A stretch of 64,000 nucleotides of DNA, taken from Megaustenia siamemsis (Eukaryota; Mollusca; Gastropoda; Stylommatophora; Ariophantidae). The position numbers and the translations under genes are program-made. The stretch is taken from contig JAVIAB010000073.1 of the NCBI GenBank assembly GCA_032433765.1, positions 71,251,959 to 71,315,958 on the forward strand, read 5' to 3'. This document shows positions 23,395-35,568 of the stretch, piece by piece. A model generated the notes under the pieces. That model was not told the origin of the DNA and searched no databases. It was given only the letters and a program-made list of their open reading frames with translations. The first letter of the stretch is position 1. Each line of letters opens with the position of its first letter.

Positions 23395-23710
23395 TGCTTC
23401 TCTGTCTCACGACCAATGAGGAAGGTATCAAAGAGGCCAACACAAAAAGACAGCTCCTAAAAAACATCAGAAAGAAACAATCAACATTGTTGAGGCACAT
23501 AATGAGAAGAGGAAAATTGGAATACTTGGTTACAACTGGCAAAATAAAAGGAAAGAGATATCGCGGACGACAAAGAGAGAAAATACTGGATAGCTTGGTG
23601 TCATTTCATGGAAAACAGTCAACAACAGAACTGATACGATGCACTGTAGATAGAATATTGTGGAAGGATATGATCGCCTACGCCAACTGGTATGGTACAT
23701 GATGATGATT
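23395..23710 (+). mobile_element. LINE family F2 relative, 3' end
   Basis: Open translation KEANTKRQLLKNIRKKQ, RHIMRRGKLEYLVTTGKIK, GRQREKILDSL, ending GGTATGGTACATGATGATGA. Nearly identical to 21004-21290. Confidence 0.83.
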
Positions 23711-24560
23711 CTTGTTCTGACTTTCTGTACCAGAATGCTGCAAAGACGGTGGTCGATGTCGTAATACCCGAGGACACTCCATTTGCACACTGTAGAGATT
23801 TTGGAGATGGGGGACACAAGTGTCAGATCAATAACACTGCCCTCATCGCCCGGTCGATTCCCAGTTATGAAGACACCGACACTATTGATGCAAACCAGAT
23901 GGGTAGTATCATGAACGGACTCAAGTTCTTCACCTTGTCTGTTGTGAGATATAACTCCCCTGGGAACTGCTCTTGGCGTTGAAGTCACCACCGACAATTA
24001 CTGCCGTCTCTTGATCCAGAATTTCATCAAGACACCGCCTTTTCCGGTAGTCTACTGCAGCATTGCAGGCATTGATTTTCAAAAAAACTGGCTCTAAGAC
24101 AAGATTCTAAAGGCCTGCAGTTGCAAAACGTCGTGGTCCCATCTGAACATATCCATTTCTGATGAGTCAATGTTGTCACGTACGAGAATAGCCAGACAAA
24201 ATGTGTCACCCTTTGCAGAAAGCTGTCCGTACAGAATGAGAAAACCTTCCCCCAGATTTGTCTCTTGCAGAGAAATTATGTCAGCCGAGTAGACCAAGCT
24301 TTCAAGGATAGACTCACGTTGTCGCGCGCTTCCAAAATTCCAATATAAAATGCGAAGATTTGTTTGGCCAAACGAACGTACTTAATGCGTGTTCGACGAG
24401 CTTCTCCGCGTTTACCCTGTCTTTTCCTTCTGCCTCCTTTAGGCTGACTTGTTGTCTTCTGTGCCAAATGCTCAATTTGATTCGTCATGGCGACAATGGA
24501 GTGTGTAGAAAACAACACAGTATTGTACAAACTGATGAGGATTTCAGCTCAGATGCGTGT
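23711..24560 (-). mobile_element. LINE family F5 (Jockey-like), endonuclease fragment
   Basis: Minus-strand frames show SADIISLQETNLGEGF (the catalytic Glu block of APE-type endonucleases), LAILVRDNIDS, then NRQGEELESVHDTTHLVCIN and VIDLTLVSP (the region before the SDH motif). Upstream lies a basic linker (GGRRKRQGKRGEARRTRIKY). Frameshifts break it. It probably belongs with the RT relic at 19030-19800. Confidence 0.68.
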
Positions 24561-24899
24561 TCTCAATAGCACTGGCGAAGACCCCAACAATGGAACTTTC
24601 GATCTAATCGGCATAAAGTTAAAGAGAAGGGGACATCTTTACTATGTATTGTGACATGAGAGTATGCAAAAAAAAAAAACATGGGAAAATATATAGACGG
24701 AGACAGATAGTTTAAAATGATAGTTTGGTAGAAAGTCAGCACAAGGCATAAACAACTTTTAACTTTAGAGATAGCTGCAGAAAGACGCCTACGCCAGCAG
24801 GAACTGATGATTTCCTAGGTAACCAGACTCAATTCGACAACAATATGGTGGTTGGTTGGTTGCGTTGGCCCGATGACTAAAGTATTCTAGTGTATCGTG
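24561..24899. other. No gene recognised
   Basis: Nothing supportable. A degraded F2-like end (CCTACGCCAGCAGGAACTGATG) lies near 24788. Confidence 0.4.
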
Positions 24900-25085
24900 G
24901 TAGATCAGAATATTCCTCTTCATCATCCGCCCTTACAAGGACGTAGTGAACGTGTCTGCGTTATGTTGTGGTTTGCAGTATAACTGTTATATTTGCGCCT
25001 TTCGGCACAACACATCCGATTTCAGCACGACATTTTTGAGTACCGGGTTGTCTTCCGTCTTCGATCCCTGCACGCTTGAAACGAT
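24900..25085 (-). repeat. Dispersed repeat R2, partial copy
   Basis: Minus-strand R2 end: CCGCCCTTACAAGGACGTAG, TTGTGGTTTGCAGTATAACT, GACATTTTTGAGTACCGGGT. It lacks the GCTGGAAGTTGT end. Confidence 0.8.
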
Positions 25086-26494
25086 AACATCTAGGGAGGA
25101 AATATGGCTCTTTATAAATAATTATAATAGTTCACAAAGTCCTCAAGATATTATATGATAAAACTATCTTTACGACACATAGCACCATTGCTGGTGTCTG
25201 TCGGGGGGCAACGATAGAACCCGAGGGATAAAGGCCGCTTGGTCAAGCAGTCGCCACGACGCGTGAGACTCAGGATTTTTATTTCTTATTATTATATGAT
25301 AGGTGTAACAGAATAAAGCAACTGATACGTAACATAATATATTATCTGGACAGTTATTTTCTTAAATAATTTGTGTTTGTGTGAGCATGAGTCGTGAGCG
25401 AGAGAGAACTATTATTCAATATTCAACAATTCCGTTGTAAAGATGGTGGGATCTAGGTCACGTTCTCTTGATCGCTGCAGTAAGTGCAATCGGAATCTGA
25501 TTAATTTCGGTTCTCCGTTGTACTTTTCTGCGTTAAAGTAAAAGTGATGATCTTCTTATTACATCTGCGCCGCTAAAGCGATGTTGTACGCCGGCAACAG
25601 TCCCTTTTTGACAAATCAAGTGTTGTGAATGCGACCTTCCAACGTCTAGACTTGATCTGCGCTTTACGTCACATTGGTGCTGTTCATGGCCGTTGTTGGA
25701 ATTCCTTGACGCAAGTTATTTCCATGTTACTAATCAATGTAAATTACTTCGTCATCCGCAGTTTTATCTCTTTACGAAATTTGCACAGTGTTTTGTTCGT
25801 CTTAGGCTGCTTTTACTAGAGTAATCAGAAATCGAAAGGGAGCGAAATTGTGTGTGCGACTTTTTGTGTGTGCGACGTCATCATAATGGTTCATCGTATA
25901 TCCCTAGACTCAAGACCGGCCGTGCGCTAATATTAAGGTCTGTTGTTTGGTGTGCAACGGGGATAATCTGACGACTAACTGTGTGGCTATATGTTCGGAA
26001 ATGGAGTCAACAACGATGGTCTAACATCATCAAGACTCTACATTTTTTTAAAATATGACGATCATCATTTTCAAGAGGACATGAACTCCCGGTATATGTT
26101 GTATAGGCGGCGGGAACAATTGAAGGCTATGCATGAAAAGTGTTCCTTGTTGCAGTTTCCTCATATTCCAAGTCCGGCTTGTTGCAGGAGCTACTGAGTT
26201 AAGTGCTCTGTGCACACCGTGAGCTGTGTGTCTCATCCGTTTTGATCATGTTTCGATATTCCAATTGTTTACGATGAATGATGATATCGTATGACAGGGA
26301 ACCGTTGGCTGTGTTCACTTTCTGCGCGGTTTCGCCTTATGTCTTTTGGCGTGTGCTGAGACTGCTATGATGGGGACTAGAGGTACCTTTCTTTGTTTGG
26401 GAGATGAGATTCGGATGATTACGCTGGCACGGGCGGTTGAGCAATTATGGATTTTAATTGGTTTTCAGTGATACCGGGGCCTTCCATAACCAAA
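25086..26494. other. No gene recognised; short repeat pair
   Basis: 25150-25270 (AAACTATCTTTACGACACAT ... GGGATAAAGGCCGCTTGG) is a diverged copy of 40795-40900, a short dispersed repeat. No supported gene in the rest. Confidence 0.45.
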
Positions 26495-26660
26495 TAACGC
26501 TTGGCCGGACTAGACAAGTTAGTCTTTTACTGGAGGCACCACAGAGAGGTGGAGCAGGGTCTGGATGGTTTTGGTTCACCGATCCTGGCGCAAGCCATCA
26601 GCTGTGGGTCGCCGACAACTTCCAGCCTTCGCCTCCGCAACAATATAGGCGAACGATAGA
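26495..26660 (-). repeat. Dispersed repeat R2, partial copy
   Basis: Contains CTTGGCCGGACTAGACAAGT, GGTGGAGCAGGGTCTGGATG and GCCATCAGCTGTGGGTCGCC, the other end of R2 on the minus strand. Confidence 0.82.
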
Positions 26661-27246
26661 AGTACGTGGTTTCTATAAGTTTTTGAGAAGTAAAGATTAA
26701 TCGATAACTTCCTATTGAAATTGATAAAACGCAAACGCCAACGCTAACGCTTTGAAATAGGTAGGCTTGACCTGTTCTGTCTTTCAAATCTAGAGATGTC
26801 TTGTTTTTATTTTATTGTCTGTGTTACTTTAATTGTTGGAAACAAGAACATTAAGATAAGATAAATCAAAAGCAATAACTGTGTGAAAAGAATCACCGTC
26901 TTCGTTGCCTTGGTCACGAATAACGAACCGGCGAACCGAACACTACCTACTCAGCCGAGCCTACTGAGTGATGATTGTGATACATACTGAGCTTGGAGTT
27001 TCTCAGTTTTCAAAGACGTACCGTACCCACCACAGTAAACGTTTAAAAGAGTGGTTACATTCACATACACTATGATACACTCACTCAGTACAGACTCATT
27101 CTCAGAGTTCAGTTAATGTTTTACTGGAAACTTTATTACTTTATACTTTATAACTTTATTGCAGTAAGTACAGTCGTGTACTGTATGTAGTAAGTAGTAT
27201 AAAAAAGTTAACTATAGAGTAGAGTTATAGAGAGTAATCCAGTAAT
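26661..27246. other. No gene recognised
   Basis: Short irregular repeats of CAGT/ACTTTA type near 27090-27250. No gene. Confidence 0.45.
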
Positions 27247-27254
27247 AAGTATAG

Positions 27255-27665
27255 GGTAATTTCCTAGTTTGATCAGATATAGTATTTCAGTTTGGAAGAG
27301 TGATGTCCCCTAAAATATGTCTGCCAAAATACAGTGGTTCTACGCATTCTTGGCGTTGGGTCATTACGCCGATTGGTAATCAACCCGGTCAACCGCACAA
27401 TTCCCTTCGATCAGAAGATCATAATTAGGCCGAGTGGCGTCGTTTTTGTCACGCGTTATAATATATTTATAAATATTTAACACTAAAGCTAAACCTAACC
27501 CCTGGACCCAACGCCCAATCAACAGATACTCCGAAATGATTACATGCCAGCGTAATGACCCCAACGCCAAGAATGCGTAGAACCACTGTATTTTGGCAGA
27601 CATATTTTAGGGGACATCACTCTTCCAAACTGAAATACTATATCTGATCAAACTAGGAAATTACC
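27255..27665. mobile_element. hAT-like MITE with ~112-bp terminal inverted repeats
   Basis: A 411-bp element. The left end GGTAATTTCCTAGTTTGATC matches the reverse complement of the right end, and the match continues for about 112 bp through GGAAGAGTGATGTCCCC and TCTACGCATTCTTGGCGTTG with one 1-bp indel. The 8-bp sequence AAGTATAG flanks both sides (27247-27254, 27666-27673). An 8-bp duplication is typical of hAT elements. There is no transposase. The near-perfect arms indicate a young insertion. Confidence 0.9.
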
Positions 27666-27673
27666 AAGTATAG

Positions 27674-29729
27674 TATTATAGTTATATTAGTATCTATAGG
27701 CACTGACAACAGTGATTGGTCACCATTGGTGAAGAATGATTTGAATGAAGAATTTGAGCGATTAGTGACTAGAATTGGATGACTAGTATTCCACCAGTGA
27801 CCAGTCATCCTCGGACGACATGCAACCAGTAGTCCACAATTACAAAGTAAAAAATACTAATACTGTATCAAAACTTTTACGATTACGACTATTATGATGA
27901 CTATATCACGACTATAACAATATAAGAAAATTGATTAAACAATTTTTTGTTGTTAACAAAATCACAGTATGCTGAATAGTTATGATGTGAATATAATAAT
28001 AAGTATGATTTTATGCTATTTACAATCCTCAGACAATCAAAATAAATCCCCGAAACTGTAGGACTTGCTCCATTCTCTGTTCTCATGACTCTGTTATCAC
28101 TGTAGCCAACTTAACTAACTTTAGCAGAGTACATTTTTTTTTCCATATACACAATTCAATATATATTGTTCAATATATATGTGACTTCCTTTAAAAAAAC
28201 GAATTATTGATTAATACTATGATAATAGTAAATTAGTTGTAGATGATGAGGTGGCATTACTATCGTTGTTAGTTCCCTCAAAGCAGTATTCTACTGATAT
28301 CTGATATTGAATTTTTCATTGTATCATCATAAATATCAAATTAATTATGTCATATTGTTGGAATGTTGGCACACTTCACTTCTGAGAATTTTTCCTTGCA
28401 TAGTGTGTTACCATGGTGTCCTTTTAATTTCTTGTTTTATTTTATTCATATGAATTGCTTTTGTCTTTGTGATTCAGTTTTATAATTGACTTTTTATAAT
28501 GAAGATTACACCTATAGTCTTCTTAGTAATAATTTATCAACAGTTGCCACAGCTTGCACTTTGAGGATGGGAGTTTTATGCCACAATTGTCATTAAATAG
28601 AAATCAAAGGACAAACAGGTTTATACAAAGGGCTGCTTTATGGTAAAGGAGGACAATACATGACATAGCCCATATTGCCAGCTGCATTGTACCACAGCCC
28701 AGGATAACTTTATTCCCATGTTGTAAATTTAGGTAGAATAAAGTGTATCCATCATCTTTTTCTTTTCTTTGGCACTACGACACATTTAACAATCATATGT
28801 TGGTGTTAATATTTTCATATGACAATTGGGACGTTCTGGAAATGATGTGTCATATTATGAGTACCCTACTTTCATAAGTGAATTCTCAGTTCATCCATCT
28901 TCAGAGGCTGTGAACCCTGAAGTTATATTGGTAAAAAAAAAAAAAAAGAGCTCATTACATCTGGGAGTAAAGCTTCGGACCAAAGTACACTAATCTATTT
29001 GCCACATCTTTACATAAAATAAATATATATCTTCTATCTATTGTCCTTTCGAGCCGAAGACGGCACATAGGGCAGAACCACAATCTCAAAGACAGAAACC
29101 TTGCATGCTAAAATGGCACATATTGCAGACATCGCTGCTTCTAAAATCTATGGCTCTGTTTCCATAACAATACTTTTTAACAATGACAGCTTGTCAAGCC
29201 ATCGATCAACCTCAGTCGCCTCTTATGACATGCCTGGAAGGTCACAGTGTCACTATTCTTTACTTCCCTCATAATGAGGCCCCGGTAACATATGGCATAA
29301 ATATATATCACGAGAAGTTAATTCTTTTTTGTTGCTTTTAGTTCTGGTGTTTACTCTACGACTACTCTTCTTTATCTTCTACCCTTAAAAGGATGTTAAG
29401 AGTTAATTAATTTTCCTGCCATTTCATCATAGCTGTAGCAACATGTAGTAGCAAAATTATAACGTTATCTGTATACTTGAGGACATAACTTTCACCTTTG
29501 GTGAGTTGTCACCAATACTATAATAACGTACATGGGTACATCTTTTCAGCCTTGTAACACCAACAAAAATGGAAGTAAACCTAGCATATCTTGAATTTGA
29601 GTCCCAAGGGCAGTCAGTCATTGTATTCAATCCTGTGATGAACCTGACTCCAAACATTTCTTTTAGACTACCAAACAATTGCTGTAATAATCTATGACAG
29701 TAAAATACTACTTTTACAAATCATTATGA
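27674..29729. other. AT-rich intergenic stretch with small repeat scraps
   Basis: No supportable gene. 29036-29080 is the F3 LINE tail (TATTGTCCTTTCGAGCCG). The frame at 29457-29678 (minus) may be a worn RT relic, but I cannot place a motif. Confidence 0.45.
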
Positions 29730-30118
29730 AGAGGGGCTGCATGTAGATCAGGCAAGTTTTAGACATAGCAGAGGTACCTGGGAACACATGATAAGCTTCT
29801 TTGAAAAGCGTTGGGAGTCTAAATCTAGAACTGCATGCATGTTCCACAGATTACAAGATTTTTTACTTTGTACTACATCAGAAATTTGGAAAGTCGTGAA
29901 AGACATGGCTTTTCCAACAAAACTAATAAATTTTACCTCTAAAGTAGTAGTAGTAGTAGTAAATACCTCTAAAGTATTGTGTAAGATTATCATAAACAGA
30001 GTCAAAGATGCTATAAACACTGTTATGCCTGAAGAACAAGCAGGATTTCACGAAAGGAAAATGCTGTCTTGATCATATTTACACCATAACAATTATATTA
30101 GAGGAACATATAGAAAAG
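29730..30118 (+). mobile_element. Old LINE (F4), 5' segment, interrupted at 30118
   Basis: Degraded RT translation: SKVLCKIIINRVKDAINTVM then PEEQAGFHERK, i.e. the NYRGISLLS...GKVLCRIIINR...EEQAGFRKGRS region of many LINEs. It is cut at GAACATATAGAAAAG by the element at 30119-35568 and resumes at 35584. Confidence 0.72.
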
Positions 30119-30365
30119 GAGCCGCAATAGCTCAGTGGTTAGTGAACTGGACTACAAAGGACAAGAGGTAGGGTTCGATCTCAACCGACGGCTTCCGGTT
30201 CACCCAGCCTTTAATGGGTATCAGATTTTTTTTCTGGGAAAGTAAAGCGGCACGGGCATAATACCGACCACATTACCCCAAAAATCATGTGCTGAAGGTC
30301 TGTAAAATTTATGGTCACTAACACCATATTCCCTATACGCCAATTGGCGTGACAGGGGTACTTTC
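30119..30365 (+). repeat. SINE-1 sequence forming the 5' end of the F1 element
   Basis: GAGCCGCAATAGCTCAGTGG (box A) and GGGTTCGATCTC (box B) are followed by the SINE-1 body (TTCACCCAGCC, TTTTTTTCTGGGAAAGTAAA, CATTACCCCAAAAATCATG) to GACAGGGGTACTTTCC. The orientation is the same as the LINE. No separate target duplication flanks it. It could act as a Pol III or mixed promoter for the LINE; that is inference. Confidence 0.85.
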
Positions 30366-30515
30366 CGCCCGTGCGCTGCTGGGACCTGAAAGGGGAGTAA
30401 AGAATAGCGGCGCTGTACCCTACCAGGCATGTTCGCAAGAGGCGAGAAAGGAGGGTTGGGCATAGGACTGGCTATCCCATAGTGTAAAAAAATAAGCCGA
30501 AAAAACTTCACAAAC

Positions 30516-31397
30516 ATGGACAAGTCAAAGAGAGAAAAAGTAAATCCGCCATCCAGGAAAGATAAGGGCTCTCTGTCTAAGAGACGTATGATGCAAGCCG
30601 GAGAAAGCCGTAAGGAGTCCGGGTTGCCGATTCACCCTTTGTCTACCAGGAAATCCTCCAGAATTGGCACCTGGAATGTACGTACCCTAAACGAACAGGG
30701 AAAAGCTGCACAGGTAGCAGCAGAAATGACAAACTACAAGATAGATATTCTGGGAATGTGTGAAACAAGATGGCTAGGAACGGAAAAAATAAAAGTAAAT
30801 ACAGGAGAGATGATTTTTTCATCAGGACACCAGGAACCTGGAGCACAACATAGTGAAGGGGTAGCTATAATGCTATCAAAGAATGCACAGAAGACACTAA
30901 TAGAATGGGAAGCAGTAGGACCAAGACTAATGAGAGCAACATTTAAAACAACCAAAAACAAAATAAAATTACACATTATCCAATGCTATGCACCAACCAA
31001 CGATAAGGAAGATTTAGTTAAAGATGATTTCTATAAACAGCTACAATGTCAGATGGATGCGAGACGAGCCAAGGATATTATAATCTTGATAAGAGACCTA
31101 AATGCTAAAGTAGGATCAGACAACAGAGGCTTTGAAGAGATTATGGGAAAACATGGACTTGGAGATATAAACGAGAATGGAGAGATATTTGTGAATTTCT
31201 GCGCCCTTAATCAAGTGAGCCTAGGAGGAACAATATTCCAACATAAAAGGATACACAAAACTACATGGGTGTCACCAGATCATAGAACGGAAAATCAAAT
31301 TGATCACATATATATTAATAATAAGTTTAAGTCATCCTTACAGGATGTAAAAGTATATAGAGGGGCAGATATAGCTTCTGATCATCATCTTCTGATA
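30516..31397 (+). pseudogene. F1 LINE APE-type endonuclease, interrupted
   Basis: Open for about 294 codons. After a basic N-terminus it shows the APE/EEP motifs in order: RIGTWNVRTLNEQGK (catalytic Asn), ILGMCETRW (catalytic Glu), IQCYAPTND, RDLNAKVGSD (usually GDFNAKVG; Gly replaced by Arg), NQIDHIY and ASDHHLLI (the terminal SDH). The enzyme nicks target DNA for target-primed reverse transcription. The frame is broken right after SDHHLL by the F3 insertion at 31398. The host frame resumes at 31881 (KLKIKLKRYTTTNKGRKYFN). The endonuclease domain itself looks nearly intact, so the element was probably active not long before it was disrupted. It resembles CFDP2/RTE-like endonucleases, but I do not assign a clade. 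Confidence 0.85.
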
Positions 31398-31869
31398 TCT
31401 ATCTATCTATTGACCTTTCGAGCCGTAACCGGCCCATAGGGCGTAGACCAAGATACACCTTCTCCTATATGAATTTTTGTTCTAGCAGTTTTCTTTTAAA
31501 GATATTTTATTAAATCTCGCCATCTGTCTCTGTTCTGTGCAAACAGTTCTATCTCATTGAGGGAGCCGATTCCTGCTGCTCTTGCCTCTCTCATCAATGT
31601 TCTTCTCAGTGTCTCCCTGGGTCTTCCTCTTTTTCTTTTACCTGTTGTTTCCCATATGAGGGCTTGCTTTGCTATTCGATTATTATCTCTTCTCATCACA
31701 TGTCCAACGTATGACCATCGTCTTTTCTTTATTACTGAAGATATTAGTGGTTGATTGGCGATTTCTCTAATTTCCTCGTTTGTTTTGAATTCGTTCCATT
31801 CTATACCAAGTATTTTCCTTAGACATTTATTTTCGAATGCGTTCAACTTTGTTTCTATATCTCTTGCCT
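31398..31869 (-). mobile_element. LINE family F3 copy nested in F1
   Basis: 5'-truncated minus-strand copy. Its open segment (31846 down to 31496) reads NAFENKCLRKILGIEWNEFK, VGHVMRRDNNRIAKQAL, GRPRETLRRTLMREARAAG, the post-RT C-terminus. The 3' tail TAGATAGATAGATATC lies at the left. It is flanked by the 11-bp duplication ATCTTCTGATA (31387-31397, 31870-31880). Another tail copy is at 22452. Confidence 0.88.
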
Positions 31870-31880
31870 ATCTTCTGATA

Positions 31881-32606
31881 GCCAAACTTAAAATTAAACT
31901 AAAAAGGTATACTACAACGAATAAGGGTAGAAAGTATTTCAATGTAGCGTTTCTTAAAGAACAAGGAATTAAAGATAAATTCGCAGTCACTATATCAAAC
32001 AAATACCAAGTCCTCCAACTATAAAATACAATAAATATAGAAGATCATTGGAAACAGGTAAAAGATATATGGAAAGAGACATGCGAAGAAACACTGGGGA
32101 AAAGAGAACGCCAGAAAAAAGCATGGATGACAGCTGAGACCCTGGATAAAATTAAAGAAAGAAAGAACAAGAAATAAATAGAACAAGACATATATAAAAG
32201 CAAAACGAGAAGTAATAAAGCCAAGACACAGGAAGCTTACACAGAGGTGAACAAAGAAGTGAGAAGATGCATTAAAAGGGACAAGAGGAAATATATAGAT
32301 GAACTAGCTAAAGAGGTAGAAGAAGCAGCAAATAAAGGAAATATGAAAGAATTGTACAACAGCATAAAGAAATTAAGTGGAAAATACAAACAGATCAATG
32401 CCTTTATTAAAGATAAGAAAGGAAATCTGCTTAGTAATGTAAGGGAACAAATGGAGAGATGGAAAGAGCACTTTGAAGAACTTTTGAATATACCCAGCTC
32501 AAATAATTCTCCAGATATACTACCAGCAGAAGAAGAGTTACACGTTAACTGTGGAAAACCAAGCAAAGAAGAAATAATGAAAGCCATCAAACTATTAACA
32601 AATGGT
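31881..32606 (+). pseudogene. F1 LINE linker between endonuclease and RT
   Basis: Continuation of the F1 coding region after the F3 insertion: KGRKYFNVAFLKEQGIKDKF, then a Lys/Glu-rich linker (NKEVRRCIKRDKRKYIDELA, MKELYNSIKKLSGKYKQ), then EQMERWKEHFEELLN, a stretch that precedes the RT in many LINEs. Stops occur near 32022 and 32176. It is cut by the F2 insertion within TNGKATG. Confidence 0.8.
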
Positions 32607-32617
32607 AAAGCCACAGG

Positions 32618-34094
32618 TAGGTCAGGTCAGGTAATTTTACCTGCTACTGTATGCAGTAAACAGTACAATCTGTGGCTGCCCTGCTGCCTTGCAGGTAAGC
32701 TTGGGAGAGCAAAAGGCTAAGGGAGAGTATCCCGAAGTAAAACAACCCCACTGCCTTGTGGGTGAGACTTTTTAGTCAAAGGCTAGCACAGCCAACCGTA
32801 AACAAACCGACGGAAGGCAACAGAAAACCACCGTTGAAATTTCTTTGTACAATCATGAATCGCCACAATCATGTGAAGAGTGCGAAACAAAATCAGTCCA
32901 GAAATGATCGATGAACAGTGTGGTTTTGTTAGAGATAAAGGAACAAGCAATGCCATTTATATTATAAGATCTTTAGTAGAAAGAGCCATAGAGGTGAAAA
33001 CAGATCTATACTTATGTTTCATTTGATTACACCAAGGCATTTGACAAAGTAAAGCACCAAGAAATAATCAAAATTTTAGAAAGCATAAATGTAGACAGCA
33101 AAGATCTAAGAATAATAAAGAATATGTACTGGCAACAAACAGCGGCCATAAGAACTGGAAACCAATTGGGAATGTTTCAACAAATAAAACAGGGTGTTAG
33201 ACAAGGTTGTGTGCTGTCACCAGATTTGTTTAATATTTATAGTGAGATTATTTTAAGATCCATAAGGGACATGGATGGAATAACAATTGGGGGTCATAAT
33301 ATAAATAATCTAAGGTATGCTGATGATACAGTCTTAATCGCTAAGAGTGAAAATGAGTCACAAGAAATGTTGGACATTATAGTGAAATAAAGCAAAAATA
33401 AAGGACTCAGCCTTAATAGCAAAAAGACAGAAGTAATGGTAACAACCAAGAAAAAGACATCACCTTAGTGCAAAATAAAGACAAGTGGAACAATATTAAA
33501 ACAGGTAAATGAATTTAAATATTTGGGAACTTTGTTAACCTCAGACGGAAGATGTACAAAAGAGGTGAGATGCAGAATGGCTCAGGCAAAAGCAGCTTTC
33601 CAAAAAATGAGGAAGATACTATGCAATCCATTTTTGACAATAGAAACAAGAAAAAGAGTTCTTAAATTTTATGTAGAGCCAGTCTTAACATATGGATGTG
33701 AATCATGGACAATAGAACAACAGACAAGAAAATCACTGGAGTCTGTAGAAATGTGGTTTTACAGAAGAATCTTGAGAGTACCATGGACAGCTAAGAAGAG
33801 TAATGAAGATGTTCTGAGAGAGGTCAATGCAAAAAGAGAGTTAATTTCCAATATTAGGAAGAAACAATCATCATTTTTTGGCCATGTAATGAGAAGAGAA
33901 CAACTGGAATATATTGTAACAACTGGAAACATTGAGGGACGAAGAGATAGAGGGAAGCAAAGAGAAAAAATAACAGACAACTTAAGAGAATGGCTTGGCA
34001 AAAGACCAACAACAGAAATGATAAATAGCTGCAGAGATCGAAAGTTGTGGAGAGACATGATCACCTACGCCAGTAGGTCCGGTACTTGATGATG
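32618..34094 (+). mobile_element. LINE family F2 copy nested in F1
   Basis: Carries an RT with a frameshift near 33020 and a stop near 33388: [15 protein letters not shown] (motif A), [18 protein letters not shown], and [14 protein letters not shown] (YADD). An open C-terminal segment follows (33523-34089; FYVEPVLTYGCESWT, GHVMRREQLEYIVTT), with the 3' end GGTACTTGATGATG. An 11-bp duplication, AAAGCCACAGG, flanks it (32607-32617, 34095-34105). The 5' ~280 bp looks like leader sequence joined directly to the RT, so most of the upstream coding region is missing. Confidence 0.87.
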
Positions 34095-35085
34095 AAAGCC
34101 ACAGGACCAGGTGAAATTCCTTCGGAAGCCATCAAAGCAGATATTAACACCTCTACCAAGATGTTACATAATCTATTAGATAAAATTTGGGAGTGGGAAG
34201 AAATACCTAAAGACTGGAAAGAAGGTTATATGATCAAACTACCAAAGAAAGGAAGTTTACAGGAGTGCACAAATTATAGGGGAATTATGCTACTATCAGA
34301 GCCAGGAAAAATATTAAGCAGAATCATTCTGGAGAGACTAAAAGAGGCCATAGAGAAACATTTGGGAGATGAACTAGCAGGTTTTAGGAAGAACAGATCA
34401 TGTGCTAATCAAATAACTACTCTATGTATAATAGTTGAACAAAGTTTAGAACTAAAATCCCCATTTTATATTGGCTTCATAGATTATGAAAAGGCATTTG
34501 ATAGTTTAGACAGAAGAATGCTTTGGAAGTTGCTGAGTCATTACGGAATCCCCATAAAGTTTATTAACCTGATAAAAACAATGAATGAAGGAACGAAATG
34601 TAGTATGGTACATAAATGACAGCTTACAGAAGCATTTGAAATAAGAACAGGAGTAAAGCAGGGATGCCTTCTGTCTCCATTACTCTTTCTACTGGCCATA
34701 GATTGGATTATGAAAATAACTCAAAACAACAGAAATGGGATCCAGTGGTCACTGACCAAACAACTTGATGATTTAGACTTTGCTAATGACATAGCTCTCC
34801 TATCATACAGCCATCAACAGATGCAGGATAAAATGAGCATACTTGATGAGAGATCACAACAGCTAGGACTGAAGATTAATAGAGATAAGACCAACATTAT
34901 GAGAATTAATACAGTTGGCAATAACCAAATAAAACTAGGAGAAATACCTCTACTAGACATACAATCTTACGTATATCTGGGCAGTAATGTAGATAAAGAG
35001 GGAGGAACAGAAAATGATACCAAAATAAGGGTATCAAAAGCAAGAGGAGCTTTCATTGCACTGGGAAACATATGGAAATAAAAAA
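34095..35085 (+). pseudogene. F1 LINE reverse transcriptase, interrupted and stop-containing
   Basis: Resumes from the cut point with KATGPGEIPSEAIK, then EGYMIKLPKKGSLQECTNYR, DELAGFRKNRSCANQITTL and FIDYEKAFDSLDRRML (motif A Asp). A stop lies at 34617-34619, after which TGVKQGCLLSPLLF, LDFANDIALLS (normally A-D-D; the first Asp is Asn) and QSYVYLGSNVDKEGG follow. The order matches RT motifs A to E. The Asp-to-Asn change and the stop make it inactive. Confidence 0.85.
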
Positions 35086-35189
35086 AAATTAGGTTAAATA
35101 CAAAAACAAAAATTTTCAACTCAAATGTTAAGTCGATCCTATTATATGGCTGTGAAACATGGAGAACAACAAAATTGACAATCACGAAG

Positions 35190-35568
35190 GTACAGACTTT
35201 CATTAATGGATGCTTACGCAGAATAAAAGGGTGGAAATGGCAGGACAAAAGCACTAACATAGAACTATGGAAATGTACCAGTCAAGTACCAGTGGATAAA
35301 GAGATACAGCAAAGATGATGGCGCTGGATAGGACACACACCACGGAAGCCAACTGAGAGTATTACACAACAGGCCCTTTTTTGGAATCCTCAGGGGAAAA
35401 GACAAAGAGGAAGACCAAGGAATTCTTGGAGAAGACAGATCGAAGCAGAGATGAAGATGATGGGGAAGACATGGAATGATCTTAAAAGAATGGCAAAAAA
35501 CATAACGACTTGGAAAGTGTTTGTTGAAGTCCTATGCTCCACTGGAAGCTAAAAAGGTAGAAGAAGAA
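35190..35568 (+). mobile_element. F1 LINE 3' region and (GAA)n tail
   Basis: The reference copy of the 3' end found also at 3021-3391 and (minus) 14818-15240. It ends AAAAAGGTAGAAGAAGAAG, next to the 15-bp target duplication. Confidence 0.85.

Larger units (their letters stand above)
30119..35568 (+). mobile_element. Composite SINE-1/LINE (F1) retroelement, with two nested insertions
   Basis: A single unit flanked by a 15-bp duplication, GAACATATAGAAAAG (30104-30118 and 35569-35583). Its 5' end is a SINE-1 tRNA-like head and body. Then come a leader, an APE endonuclease frame from 30516, a linker, an RT and a (GAA)n tail. It is interrupted by an F3 copy at 31398-31869 and an F2 copy at 32618-34094. 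Removing both restores continuity of the coding order. The outer duplication encloses SINE and LINE together, so they integrated as one molecule. Confidence 0.85.

Noticed and set aside
30119..30210. Functional tRNA gene
   Set aside because: Boxes A and B are good, but the acceptor stem does not pair cleanly, and the same head recurs with a long shared body, so it is a SINE head.
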